Origin: Caulobacteraceae bacterium UBA5005 | GTDB taxonomy: Bacteria > Pseudomonadota > Alphaproteobacteria > Caulobacterales > Caulobacteraceae | Reading direction: 5' to 3' | NCBI GenBank assembly: GCA_002398405.1 | Contig: DGYN01000109.1 | Span: 1-7,217, forward strand | Length of the DNA: 7,217 nt | Part shown: positions 1 to 5,901 of the stretch, piece after piece | Position numbering within the stretch: the stretch's first letter is position 1 | Layout of the letters: every line of letters begins with the position of its first letter | Notes under the pieces: generated by a model | Told to the model about the DNA's origin: nothing | What the model saw: the letters and a program-made list of their open reading frames with translations, nothing else | Databases searched by the model: none | Position numbers and translations under genes: made by a program

Positions 1-23
1 AACGTCACAATCTTCCTGTTCAT
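1..23 (-). CDS. Possible 5' end of a divergent gene (partial)
   Basis: On the minus strand an ATG at 23-21 opens a frame (MNRKIVT...) that runs off the left edge. A purine-rich GGGGGAG (minus strand of 34-40) sits about 10 nt upstream, a plausible but slightly distant ribosome binding site. The basic start followed by hydrophobic residues would suit the beginning of a signal peptide, but only seven codons are visible. No family can be assigned. It would be transcribed divergently from the blaI-like gene across about 190 nt. Confidence 0.35.
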
Positions 24-160
24 AATCTTAGGTCTCCCCCAGCACGCGCTCTGCGGCGATTGCGGCGCACCCTATAGACGCCGCCGCACCCTGTCCATGC
101 GGACATCCTTTGAAACATCCACAAATTCGGCCGGTGTGGCGTCAGGGTTCCGCTACGTCA

Positions 161-188
161 TTGACCAGCCATGTTATGTGTGTAATCT
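161..188 (+). promoter_or_regulatory. Candidate promoter of the BlaI/M56 operon
   Basis: TTGACC at 161-166 is a good -35 match. With a 16-nt spacer it faces TAATCT at 183-188, which keeps the key A2 and T6 of a -10 box. The -10 lies inside the dyad at 182-203, so a repressor bound there would block polymerase. No start site is known; this is pattern matching only. Confidence 0.35.
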
Positions 189-203
189 CTCGCGTCAGAT
201 TAC
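182..203. promoter_or_regulatory. Candidate BlaI-family operator (dyad)
   Basis: GTAATCT (182-188) and AGATTAC (197-203) are perfect 7-bp inverted repeats separated by 8 nt whose centre, CGCG, is itself symmetric. The dyad ends 9 nt before the repressor ATG, overlaps the candidate -10 box and abuts the GAGG ribosome binding site (204-207). BlaI/MecI repressors are known to bind dyads in their own promoters; the sequence differs in detail from the staphylococcal TACA/TGTA type. Assignment to this repressor is inference from position and symmetry. Confidence 0.5.
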
Positions 204-212
204 GAGGATAAC

Positions 213-587
213 ATGATGAAGATATCCGCCGCCGAAAGCCAGGTTATGGAAGTGCTGTGGCGATCTGGCCCCGCGTCCCCCGACGAGATCGTGGCGGCGG
301 TCGGCCCGGCCAATGGCTGGGCGCGCAACACCGTCCGCGTCCTGATCACCCGTCTGGTGAACAAGAACGCCATTTCCGGCGCCAAGGAGCAGGGCCGGTT
401 TCTCTACCGGCCGCTGATCGAACGCAGCGCCTATGTCCACGCCGAAAGCCAGAACCTGCTTGACCGCCTGTTCGAGGGTAAGCTCGCGCCCCTGGTCGCC
501 CATTTCGCCGCCCACCGGGACCTGTCGCCGCAGGACCTCGCCAAGCTCAACGCCCTGATCGCGGAGATCGACAATGACAAGCTTTGA
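213..587 (+). CDS. BlaI/MecI/CopY-family transcriptional repressor
   Basis: A 124-aa cytoplasmic winged-helix repressor, the usual size for the Penicillinase_R family (PF03965). The N-terminal half (about 4-70) shows the family pattern: ISAAESQVMEVLW at 4-16, then the recognition-helix region WARNTVRVLITRLVNK at 36-51 and the wing ending in GRFLYRPL at 61-68. The C-terminal half (about 72-119) has the dimerisation/cleavage pattern LLDRLFEGKLAPLVAHF at 82-98 followed by LSPQDLAKLNALI. In the family, the dimer represses its own operon and is inactivated when the partner M56 protease is triggered. The start is ATGATG with GAGG at 204-207, so either Met would fit. It overlaps the M56 gene by 14 nt, implying co-translation. 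The regulated targets are unknown; no beta-lactamase gene is present here. Confidence 0.95.
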   Translation: MMKISAAESQVMEVLWRSGPASPDEIVAAVGPANGWARNTVRVLITRLVNKNAISGAKEQGRFLYRPLIERSAYVHAESQNLLDRLFEGKLAPLVAHFAAHRDLSPQDLAKLNALIAEIDNDKL

Positions 588-2166
588 CGCGGGCGCGATC
601 GCCGGTTCGGTTTTCGAGGCCAACCTCGTCGCCGCCGCCGCCATCCTGGTGGTCATCCTGGTCCGCAAACCGGCGCGCAAGCTGCTGGGCGCTCGCCTGG
701 CCTACGGGCTGTGGCTGCTGCCGCTGCTGGCCGCCGCAGGAGCGCTGATCCCCGCCCGGGAGATCATCCTGGCCGCCCCCATCGCCGCCGGCGCCCTGCC
801 GCCCCCGATCCTGCCCGTGATGCCGCAGGGGATGGTCCGGGTGGCGAGCTCCTCGGCCTTCATCAACATCGGCGCCGTCGCCTTCATCGTCTGGGTGGTT
901 GGGGTCATGATCTCGGCCGGCCTCATGCTGCGCCTGCAGTTGCGCTTCTCCGCCGCCGCCCGCCGGGGCGATGTCGGGCCGGCCGTCGCGGGAGTCTTTT
1001 TCCCCCGCATCGTCACGCCCAGCGACTTCGCAGAGCGGTTTGACGCCGAGGAGCAGGCCCTGATCCTGGCCCACGAACAGACCCACATCGCCCGCCATCA
1101 CACCCGGCTCAACGCCCTGATCACCGCGATCCAGTGCGTCTGCTGGTTCAACCCCTTGATCCACCTCGCCGCCCACCTGATGCGCATCGACCAGGAGATG
1201 GCCTGCGATGAGACGGTGATCACCCGTTTCCCCACGGCCCGGCGCGCCTACGCCCAGGCCCTGGTGAAGGCCCAGCTGGCGATCCGGCCGCTGCCTCTGG
1301 GCTGTTACTGGCCATCAGGGACCCAACATCCCCTTCTGGAGAGAATCGCCATGCTGAGCCTCAAGGAATTCAGCCGAACCCGCCGCCTTGCCGGCGCCTC
1401 GGGCCTTGCCCTGATCTGCGCCGCCGCCGGCGCCGCTGCCTGGGCCGCACAGCCCGCCAAGATCGTCACTCTGATGCCGCCGCCGCTTTCGAGCTTCCCT
1501 GCCCGGCCGGCGGTGACGGCGCCGCGAGCCGCCGATTCTCCGGTTCTGCCGGCGCCGGCCGAACCCGCGCCCCAGGCCCCCGCGCCGCTGGGCCTGGAAA
1601 CCCTCCCACAGATGGGCGTGGCCTACGGCGGCGAGACCATTAATCCTGGCGCGCCGCGCACCGTCACCGGCTCGGTGGTCCGCGTACACTTCCAGAACCC
1701 CGTCTCGACGATTTGGCTAAAGGACACGGCGACCGGCCGATATGTGCCGGTGAACACCGACGTCGCCGCAAATCTCGTCAGCGCTGGGGTCACGCGCAAT
1801 GTGCTTGGGCCCGGCACGATCATCACCGCCCGAGGGTACGGCTCCACCGATGGCGCAAGCCTCTTCGCCGACCCGGCGGAAATGACCAACGCCGCGGGTG
1901 AGCCTCTTGCTCCCAACGCGACACGCCAGGCGAACCTGCCCCAGATCGTCTCCCTGCGGCTTTCCAAGTGCGGGACAATGCCCGACAGCGTCTGGCAATC
2001 GGTAGGGGGCCCGGAAAACGCAGCCGCCGCCGAGGCCGCCATGAAGGCCTGGCAACAAAGCTGCGAGGCTCAAACGGCGGCGGCGGCCGGGAGGCTCGGC
2101 GCGCCGGTGGTCCGTTCCCCGACCACCAATTCGGTCATCCGCGAAGGCGCGCAGCCCGGTCGCTGA
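574..2166 (+). CDS. M56-family (BlaR1/MecR1-like) membrane metallopeptidase with atypical C-terminal domain
   Basis: A 530-aa polytopic membrane protein. Likely membrane segments are about 9-31, 43-61, 96-119 and 272-292. The cytoplasmic gluzincin domain between the last two carries HEQTH (167-171) and E208-M-A-C-D-E213, which supply the zinc ligands and catalytic Glu of the M56 family (PF05569); HPLLERIAML, typical of the family, follows. In BlaR1/MecR1 this protease inactivates the BlaI partner after an external signal. After the last membrane span comes a Pro/Ala-rich linker (about 293-345), then a segment at 362-449 (TVTGSVVRVHFQNP, later GPGTIITARGYGS and DGASLF) that resembles the DUF6152 family, then a tail with Cys466 and Cys497. 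The class-D beta-lactamase-like sensor of BlaR1 is absent. The start at 574 is supported by GGAG at 563-566 and the overlap with the repressor gene. The peptidase call is firm; the DUF6152 resemblance is by eye. Confidence 0.92.
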   Translation: MTSFDAGAIAGSVFEANLVAAAAILVVILVRKPARKLLGARLAYGLWLLPLLAAAGALIPAREIILAAPIAAGALPPPILPVMPQGMVRVASSSAFINIGAVAFIVWVVGVMISAGLMLRLQLRFSAAARRGDVGPAVAGVFFPRIVTPSDFAERFDAEEQALILAHEQTHIARHHTRLNALITAIQCVCWFNPLIHLAAHLMRIDQEMACDETVITRFPTARRAYAQALVKAQLAIRPLPLGCYWPSGTQHPLLERIAMLSLKEFSRTRRLAGASGLALICAAAGAAAWAAQPAKIVTLMPPPLSSFPARPAVTAPRAADSPVLPAPAEPAPQAPAPLGLETLPQMGVAYGGETINPGAPRTVTGSVVRVHFQNPVSTIWLKDTATGRYVPVNTDVAANLVSAGVTRNVLGPGTIITARGYGSTDGASLFADPAEMTNAAGEPLAPNATRQANLPQIVSLRLSKCGTMPDSVWQSVGGPENAAAAEAAMKAWQQSCEAQTAAAAGRLGAPVVRSPTTNSVIREGAQPGR

Positions 2167-2185
2167 GCCTGGGACGGATCGGCGG

Positions 2186-2219
2186 AAGGGCGGCGTGTTG
2201 CGCGCCGCCCTTTCTCTTT
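2186..2219 (+). terminator. Intrinsic terminator of the BlaI/M56 operon
   Basis: AAGGGCGGCG (2186-2195) pairs perfectly with CGCCGCCCTT (2203-2212), and T-G plus G-C pairs can extend the stem into the loop. The T-rich run TTTCTCTTT (2211-2219) follows on the plus strand. It begins 19 nt after the M56 stop codon. Confidence 0.85.
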
Positions 2220-2273
2220 GCCGCCGCATTGATCCCATGTGTCGCTCGCGCGACAGGGGGTCATACGGGAGCG

Positions 2274-2354
2274 ATGTCCAAGGCGTAACCAATGCTTGGC
2301 CTGACAGAAACGTTGGGCTATGCGCTGGGGGGCGGTTCCGACCCGCTTGGACAT
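2274..2354 (+). repeat. Inverted repeat in the leader of the membrane-protein operon
   Basis: ATGTCCAAG (2274-2282) is perfectly complementary to CTTGGACAT (2346-2354). A nearer CTTGG (2295-2299) can pair with the same CCAAG, so two mutually exclusive hairpins are possible. The left arm overlaps the AAGG ribosome binding site of the small ORF at 2292. A 9-bp match is only mildly surprising in a region this size. Confidence 0.3.
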
Positions 2355-2414
2355 GCTTACCAGCGCGGCAAGGGACGGCTGCGTCAGGTCACAAAGAACC
2401 TGAGCCAGATTTAG
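2292..2414 (+). CDS. Possible small leader protein, 40 aa
   Basis: ATG to TAG gives a 40-residue Gly- and basic-rich peptide (begins MLGLTETLGYALGGG, ends RQVTKNLSQI) with no membrane segment or recognised family. In favour: AAGG at 2280-2283 lies 8 nt upstream, the stop is only 15 nt before the next start codon, and the next gene's GGAGG follows at once, as in a leader or first operon gene. Against: open frames of this length are common by chance in GC-rich DNA, and its third-position GC (about two thirds by my count) appears lower than in the neighbours. A sigma70-like pair (CTGACA, GCTATG) lies inside it; if that is the operon promoter, the ORF would not be transcribed whole. Confidence 0.33.
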   Translation: MLGLTETLGYALGGGSDPLGHAYQRGKGRLRQVTKNLSQI

Positions 2415-2419
2415 GGGAC

Positions 2420-2432
2420 GGAGGCGCTATTG
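2420..2432 (+). promoter_or_regulatory. Ribosome binding site deciding a TTG start
   Basis: GGAGG at 2420-2424 is 5 nt from the TTG codon at 2430. The first downstream ATG (2454) has no comparable purine run at a suitable distance, so TTG is preferred. Confidence 0.65.
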
Positions 2433-3143
2433 TTACACGACCTTTTCCATTGGATGCAGAATGAGTGGGGCGTCGAGCACACCGTTTACGGTCGCTCGTT
2501 CAGCCAGGCTCTTCTGGAGTCCTTAAACGCCTGGGGCCTCCTGGAGGGCACCCACCTTCTGATGCTGATGCTGTTCTTCGGCACCATCCTGATGGTCGAT
2601 CTTCGGCTGCTGGGCGTGGCGTTCAAGGAGCAGCCGGTCTCGGTGATCAGCAATAAGATCCTGAAGCTCACCGTCTTTTCGATGGTCGTGGTGATGGTCA
2701 CCGGCGTCGTTCTGTTCTTCTCCAAGCCGGAGGAGTACTGGCACAACATCTGGTTCCGCACGAAGCTCGTGCTGCTGGCGGTCGCGATCATCAACGTCGC
2801 GGTGTTCCACAAGCTGGTTCAGAAGAATCAGGCCGAATGGGACAGCGCGCCCAAGCCCCCTTCCAAGGCCAGGATTTCGGCCATCATCTCCATCGCCTCC
2901 TGGGTGGCGGTCATCGGCTGCGGCCGGCTCATCGCCTACAACTGGTTCGAGTGCGGCAAGCCGCAACCGGCCTGGGTCAATTCCGCCCAGGGCTGCGCCA
3001 TCTCGTCAAAGGGCGCCATGGACATGGATGCGGTCACCGGCACCGCCGCGGGGGTCGATCTGCCTCCAGAGACGCCTGCTGAAACTCCCCCTGCTGAAGC
3101 GCCCGCCGCCGAAGCCCCCGCCACTCAGCCGGAGGCCAAATAA
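2430..3143 (+). CDS. DUF6644-like integral membrane protein
   Basis: A 237-aa inner-membrane protein of unknown function. Four membrane segments are predicted by eye at about 37-61, 80-97, 111-127 and 149-170. The core motif in the first span, GTHLLMLMLFFGTI followed by VDLRLLGV (40-63), and the last-span pattern W...GCGRLIAYNW are what I associate with DUF6644. His42 and His127 lie within or at the end of spans, positions that could ligate a cofactor such as haem, but no known cofactor motif is present. Cys175 and Cys189 follow the last span and could form a disulfide if exported. The tail (212-237) is a low-complexity Pro/Ala/Glu repeat. It starts with TTG behind a strong GGAGG. Its TAA overlaps the next ATG (TAATG), so the two are very likely co-translated and may form a complex. 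Confidence 0.85.
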   Translation: MLHDLFHWMQNEWGVEHTVYGRSFSQALLESLNAWGLLEGTHLLMLMLFFGTILMVDLRLLGVAFKEQPVSVISNKILKLTVFSMVVVMVTGVVLFFSKPEEYWHNIWFRTKLVLLAVAIINVAVFHKLVQKNQAEWDSAPKPPSKARISAIISIASWVAVIGCGRLIAYNWFECGKPQPAWVNSAQGCAISSKGAMDMDAVTGTAAGVDLPPETPAETPPAEAPAAEAPATQPEAK

Positions 3144-3994
3144 TGTTCCTCGCGCAAGGCAACTTCGCCGTTGACGACATCATCCCGCAGATCGGGCCCT
3201 GGGTCGAAAACATCGGCACGACGAAGATCGCAACCCTGTTCCAGGACCTCTTCGCCTTCATCGAGATCTTCCACATCCTCGGGCTGTTCATGCTCGGCGG
3301 GGCCACTATCCTGGTCTGCCTGCGCCTGATCGGCGTTGGCCTCACCGAGGTTTCACCCTCGGTGGTCGAGAAAAACACCCGCCTTTGGTTCAACATCGGC
3401 GTCATCATGGCCATCGTCTCGGGCCTGATGATCGGTCTTTCCAACGCCCAGAAGCTCTACAACAACTCCGCCTTCCTCTTCAAAATGCTGGCGATGTTCT
3501 CCGGCATCTTCTTCAGCTACTTCGTGGTCAATCCGGTGGCCAGGGCTGACGGCAAGGTGGGGCCGGGCGCCAAGATCTGGCTGCTTGTCGCCTTGATCAT
3601 CTGGGTCCTGGGCATCGTCGTCATGCTGACCAATGTCGGCTCCGACGTCGGGGTCTTCCATGTGATCGTCGCGGGCGGCCTGGTGGCCTTCGCCGCCCTT
3701 CAGGGCAAGGCGCGCTGGATCCTGGTGGCGGGTCTCGTCGCTTTGATCGTCCCGTGGCAGCTGTTGACGCACATCTGGATCCGCACCGACGACGCCAACA
3801 TGGTTCCGTACGATACGACCAACAAGATCTTCATGTGGTCGACGGCGGCCTGGATCGGCGCCTTCTCCGTGGCCAATATTCTTGGCAAGGCCGCGCCGAA
3901 GGACTCCAACGCCACGGCCCGCCTGATCGGTTTCGCCGCCATCCTCGTCTGGGTGACGGTCGGCGCCGGGGGCCGCTGGATCGGCCTGACCTAG
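3143..3994 (+). CDS. DUF6644-like integral membrane protein, longer paralogue
   Basis: A 283-aa polytopic membrane protein, with about six or seven hydrophobic spans at 36-58, 84-100, 111-130, 144-163, 170-187, 191-208 and 260-281. Its first part aligns by eye with the preceding protein: IFHILGLFMLGGATIL then CLRLIGVGL (42-67) against GTHLL...VDLRLLGVAF, followed by SPSVVEKNTRLW and FLFKML matching PVSVISNKILKL and FRTKLV. The last span again ends in a Gly-Arg (GGRWIGLT). The stretch about 140-258, with extra spans and a polar loop around 214-228, has no counterpart in the smaller protein. His44, His173 and His210 sit in or beside spans. No enzymatic motif is visible. Translation is coupled: the ATG overlaps the upstream TAA, and GGAGG lies at 3131-3135. 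The function is unknown. Confidence 0.85.
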   Translation: MFLAQGNFAVDDIIPQIGPWVENIGTTKIATLFQDLFAFIEIFHILGLFMLGGATILVCLRLIGVGLTEVSPSVVEKNTRLWFNIGVIMAIVSGLMIGLSNAQKLYNNSAFLFKMLAMFSGIFFSYFVVNPVARADGKVGPGAKIWLLVALIIWVLGIVVMLTNVGSDVGVFHVIVAGGLVAFAALQGKARWILVAGLVALIVPWQLLTHIWIRTDDANMVPYDTTNKIFMWSTAAWIGAFSVANILGKAAPKDSNATARLIGFAAILVWVTVGAGGRWIGLT

Positions 3995-4018
3995 GGTCAG
4001 GCTCTTCCGCTGAATGAC

Positions 4019-4053
4019 AAAGGGCGGTTCCTGCCGGAGCCGCCCTTTCTTTT
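4019..4053 (+). terminator. Intrinsic terminator after the membrane-protein pair
   Basis: A 13-bp stem, AAAGGGCGGTTCC (4019-4031) with GGAGCCGCCCTTT (4036-4048), has a single T-G wobble and a TGCC loop. A T-rich run continues to 4053. It begins 25 nt after the stop codon. Confidence 0.9.
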
Positions 4054-4098
4054 GGCGCCTGCCCGTGCAGTGCTGATTGATCGGAAAGGAGAGCCGCC

Positions 4099-4491
4099 AT
4101 GTTGAAGGGAGCATGCCTCTGCGGCCGCGTCGTCATTGAGGTGGCCGGCGCGGTCGAACACCAACCTGAAGCGTGCCACTGCACCCTGTGCCGAAAACAT
4201 TCCGGCCATGTGCTCTCGGCCGTGAATGTCCGCCGCGACGCGCTTCGTGTGGGCGGTGAAGAGCACGTTCGCTGGTACCGGTCCTCAGACAAGGTCGAGC
4301 GCGGCTTCTGCGGCGAGTGCGGCTCGACCCTGTTCTGGAAACCGACGCTAGACGGCTATCAGTTCACGGCCGTCTCCATGGGCCTGTTCGAGGGACCCAC
4401 TGGCCTGACCCTCGCCAAACACACCTTTGTCGCGGACAAGGGCGACTACTACGAAATCTCGGACGGAGCGCCGCAGAGCGACAGCTACTGA
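4099..4491 (+). CDS. GFA/CENP-V-family zinc-binding protein
   Basis: A 130-aa cytoplasmic protein with the complete cysteine pattern of the GFA family (PF04828): C6-L-C8-G, then C26-H-C28-T-L-C31, then C71-G-E-C74-G-S with a following aromatic residue. These Cys residues hold two zinc sites in characterised members such as Paracoccus Gfa. Family members are annotated as glutathione-dependent formaldehyde-activating enzymes, but many small paralogues have no demonstrated activity and the substrate cannot be told from sequence. Length is normal and the gene appears intact. AAGGAGA at 4086-4092 gives a strong ribosome binding site 7 nt before ATG. It lies just after the upstream terminator, so it probably has its own promoter in the short gap, though no convincing boxes were seen. 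It converges on the minus-strand gene ending at 4560. No functional link to its neighbours is evident. Confidence 0.93.
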   Translation: MLKGACLCGRVVIEVAGAVEHQPEACHCTLCRKHSGHVLSAVNVRRDALRVGGEEHVRWYRSSDKVERGFCGECGSTLFWKPTLDGYQFTAVSMGLFEGPTGLTLAKHTFVADKGDYYEISDGAPQSDSY

Positions 4492-4502
4492 CCCGCCAAT
4501 AG

Positions 4503-4536
4503 AAAAAGGGCGCGGAACCCGCAGGTCCCGCGCCCT
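4503..4536 (-). terminator. Intrinsic terminator for the leftward secreted-protein genes
   Basis: The stem is 4507-4519 with 4524-4536 (AGGGCGCGG core), 13 positions with one A/C mismatch and a 4-nt loop. The U-run (AAAAA on the plus strand at 4503-4507) lies on the left, so the hairpin terminates leftward transcription 23 nt beyond the stop at 4560. It may also slow rightward readthrough from the GFA gene. Confidence 0.8.
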
Positions 4537-4559
4537 CGATCAACTCAAGTCCTGAATGC

Positions 4560-5768
4560 CTAATCGGCGCCCCGGCCGCCCCGGCCGCCCCGGGCAGGGG
4601 CGGCTTGGCCGGCCGCTTCCTGCTCCGCCCGGAGGCGGGCGGCCGCGCCGGTGTTGGTGGTCACATTGGCCGGACGCACCCCGGTCGCCCGCTCGATGCG
4701 GTCTTCCTCGCGGGCGCCGGACAGGATGTTCTCCAGGCCGTAATTGCCCTCGTGGCAGGCGTATTCATAGACGTCGCCCGTGGCCCTGCCGAACTCGTAT
4801 TCACCGCCGAACGGCGCGTCGTACCGGGTCGGATCCTTGATCTCGTACTTGTAGTTCATGCGGTGGTCGCTGACCCGCGTGAACCGCTCGGTGACGGTCA
4901 GGTTCTCCCAGGAGCCGGCATAGGCCTGCTGGCGCGGGATGTGGGTGGTTTCCACCACCAGGGTGTCGCCTTCCCACCAGGCGACGGGATCGCCGAACCA
5001 GGGACGTACGCCGTCTTTGCGGTGGCTGGCCTGGGCGAGCGCCTTGGTGGCCTTGATCGGCATGACGCGCACGTCGTGGACCATCTCCACCAGGATCGCC
5101 AGCGAGTCCTTGGAGAGCACGAACTGGTAGTTCGAGTTGTAGAGCTGGTCGAACATCGGCGGACCGGCCGAGCGGCCGAAGGACAGGATGCAGCGCTCGC
5201 CGAGCGAGCGGCCTTCCGGATTGTCGTTCTGCCGGATGTTGGGGTTGGCCGGGCCGCCGCCGCCCCGTCCGCCGGACGCCGGCGCGGCGCCGGCCTTGGG
5301 CGCCGGGAAGCGGCCGTTGGGGGTCGTCAGCAGGCTGGTGCGCGGCTGGTTGTTGACCCGCATGACCGAGGCGCCCGGATCGGTGAAGGCCGCGTTGTAG
5401 TTACAGCCCGTACCGCGGTTGCCAGAGCAGTCGGCCGGAAGGTCATCCACCGTCGCGTTCGGGTTGGTCGGCCGGTTGCCAAGTTCGATCAGGGCGTCGG
5501 AGGCGCCCTCAAGCTTGGCGACCTCCTCCCGGGTCAGGTGCAGCCGGTCGCCATACTCGGCGGGGCGCTGTTCCGGCGTCAGGGTGGAATTGGTCCAGGT
5601 GCCGGAGAGGTCAGGCTTGCCCCAGGTGGTCCGCGCCGGCTTGTAGCCAGGCGTGATCTCCCAGTTGGGCGCCGAATAGGCGCCGATGATCTGGGCCCCG
5701 GCCGCCGGAACGATGAGAACCGCGAGGGCCCCCGCCAGCAAACAAGCCTTGAGTGTCTTTCCCTGCAT
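4560..5768 (-). CDS. Secreted four-cysteine protein of unknown function (paralogue 1)
   Basis: A 402-aa protein with a clear Sec signal peptide: basic start, hydrophobic core about 8-21, and AGA before Q26 as cleavage site, so it probably acts in the periplasm or outside. The mature part starts with GKPDLSGTWTN (50-60). It carries Cys114 and Cys122, then QNDNPEGRSLGERC (180-193), then DGVRPWFGD, EGDTLVVETTH (266-276), TERFTRV and GGEYEF, and ends with GDVYEYACHEGNYGLENILSGAR (Cys338). Alternating strand patterns suggest a beta-rich, possibly lipocalin-like fold, but this is inference. Homologues with these motifs are, to my knowledge, common and uncharacterised in Proteobacteria and Acidobacteria. 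It is closely similar to the adjacent gene at 5902-7017. Distinctive features are a Gly-rich insertion about 161-173, an insertion around 239-248 (KATKALAQAS) and a Gly/Arg-rich tail (393-400). AGGAGG lies 5 nt before ATG. No catalytic motif was recognised. Confidence 0.88.
   Translation of the reverse strand: MQGKTLKACLLAGALAVLIVPAAGAQIIGAYSAPNWEITPGYKPARTTWGKPDLSGTWTNSTLTPEQRPAEYGDRLHLTREEVAKLEGASDALIELGNRPTNPNATVDDLPADCSGNRGTGCNYNAAFTDPGASVMRVNNQPRTSLLTTPNGRFPAPKAGAAPASGGRGGGGPANPNIRQNDNPEGRSLGERCILSFGRSAGPPMFDQLYNSNYQFVLSKDSLAILVEMVHDVRVMPIKATKALAQASHRKDGVRPWFGDPVAWWEGDTLVVETTHIPRQQAYAGSWENLTVTERFTRVSDHRMNYKYEIKDPTRYDAPFGGEYEFGRATGDVYEYACHEGNYGLENILSGAREEDRIERATGVRPANVTTNTGAAARLRAEQEAAGQAAPARGGRGGRGAD
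4570..4594 (-). repeat. 9-nt tandem repeat coding the Arg-Gly-Gly tail
   Basis: CCCCGGCCG occurs at 4570-4578 and 4579-4587, with a partial third copy at 4588-4594. Read on the minus strand it encodes the RGG-type C-terminus of paralogue 1. The tail is absent from paralogue 2, so it looks like local slippage expansion. Confidence 0.6.
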
Positions 5769-5833
5769 AATATCCTCCTGGTGCGTCGGCCGTCATCGGC
5801 TCTGGTATGGGCGGCGATCGGGCCGCTGAATTA

Positions 5834-5880
5834 GGCAAGCGCCTTCATAGCCAATTTCGGCCCCGCCGGAAAGACTTGCC
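5834..5880 (-). other. Inverted-repeat structure between the two secreted-protein genes
   Basis: GGCAAG (5834-5839) pairs with CTTGCC (5875-5880). Inside them TTTCGGC (5855-5861) pairs with GCC-GAAA (5865-5872) with one bulged G. No U-run follows on the minus strand, so this is not a standard terminator. It could stabilise or process a transcript spanning both genes. The 133-nt gap shows no convincing promoter for the downstream gene. Confidence 0.25.
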
Positions 5881-5901
5881 GCTGCGTAACCCTGGGGCCT
5901 C

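Noticed and set aside
1..216. Open frame on the plus strand from the left edge to TGA at 214-216
   Set aside because: Seventy-one codons are open, but the translation is not protein-like, has no recognised motif, and covers the promoter and operator of the repressor gene.
213..2166. A beta-lactam resistance (blaI-blaR1) operon
   Set aside because: The repressor and protease folds match, but the penicillin-binding sensor domain is missing from the M56 protein and no beta-lactamase or PBP gene lies in the window. BlaI/M56 pairs serve many other signals.
3353..4114. Minus-strand 253-codon frame opposite the second membrane protein
   Set aside because: The translation is rich in His, Asp and Arg, typical of an antisense frame, and it runs through the terminator at 4019-4053. 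The plus-strand frame is a coherent membrane protein.
4328..4350. Confident assignment of the GFA protein to formaldehyde detoxification
   Set aside because: Only the zinc-site pattern is visible. No glutathione-dependent formaldehyde dehydrogenase gene is nearby, and most small GFA proteins have no proven substrate.
5334..5420. c-type haem site in the secreted proteins
   Set aside because: CHEG near the C-terminus and the paired cysteines do not form CXXCH. Disulfides are the simpler reading.
4605..5834. Plus-strand 409-codon frame opposite the first secreted-protein gene
   Set aside because: It is an antisense shadow produced by GC-rich codon bias. The minus-strand frame has a signal peptide, a strong RBS, family motifs and a terminator.
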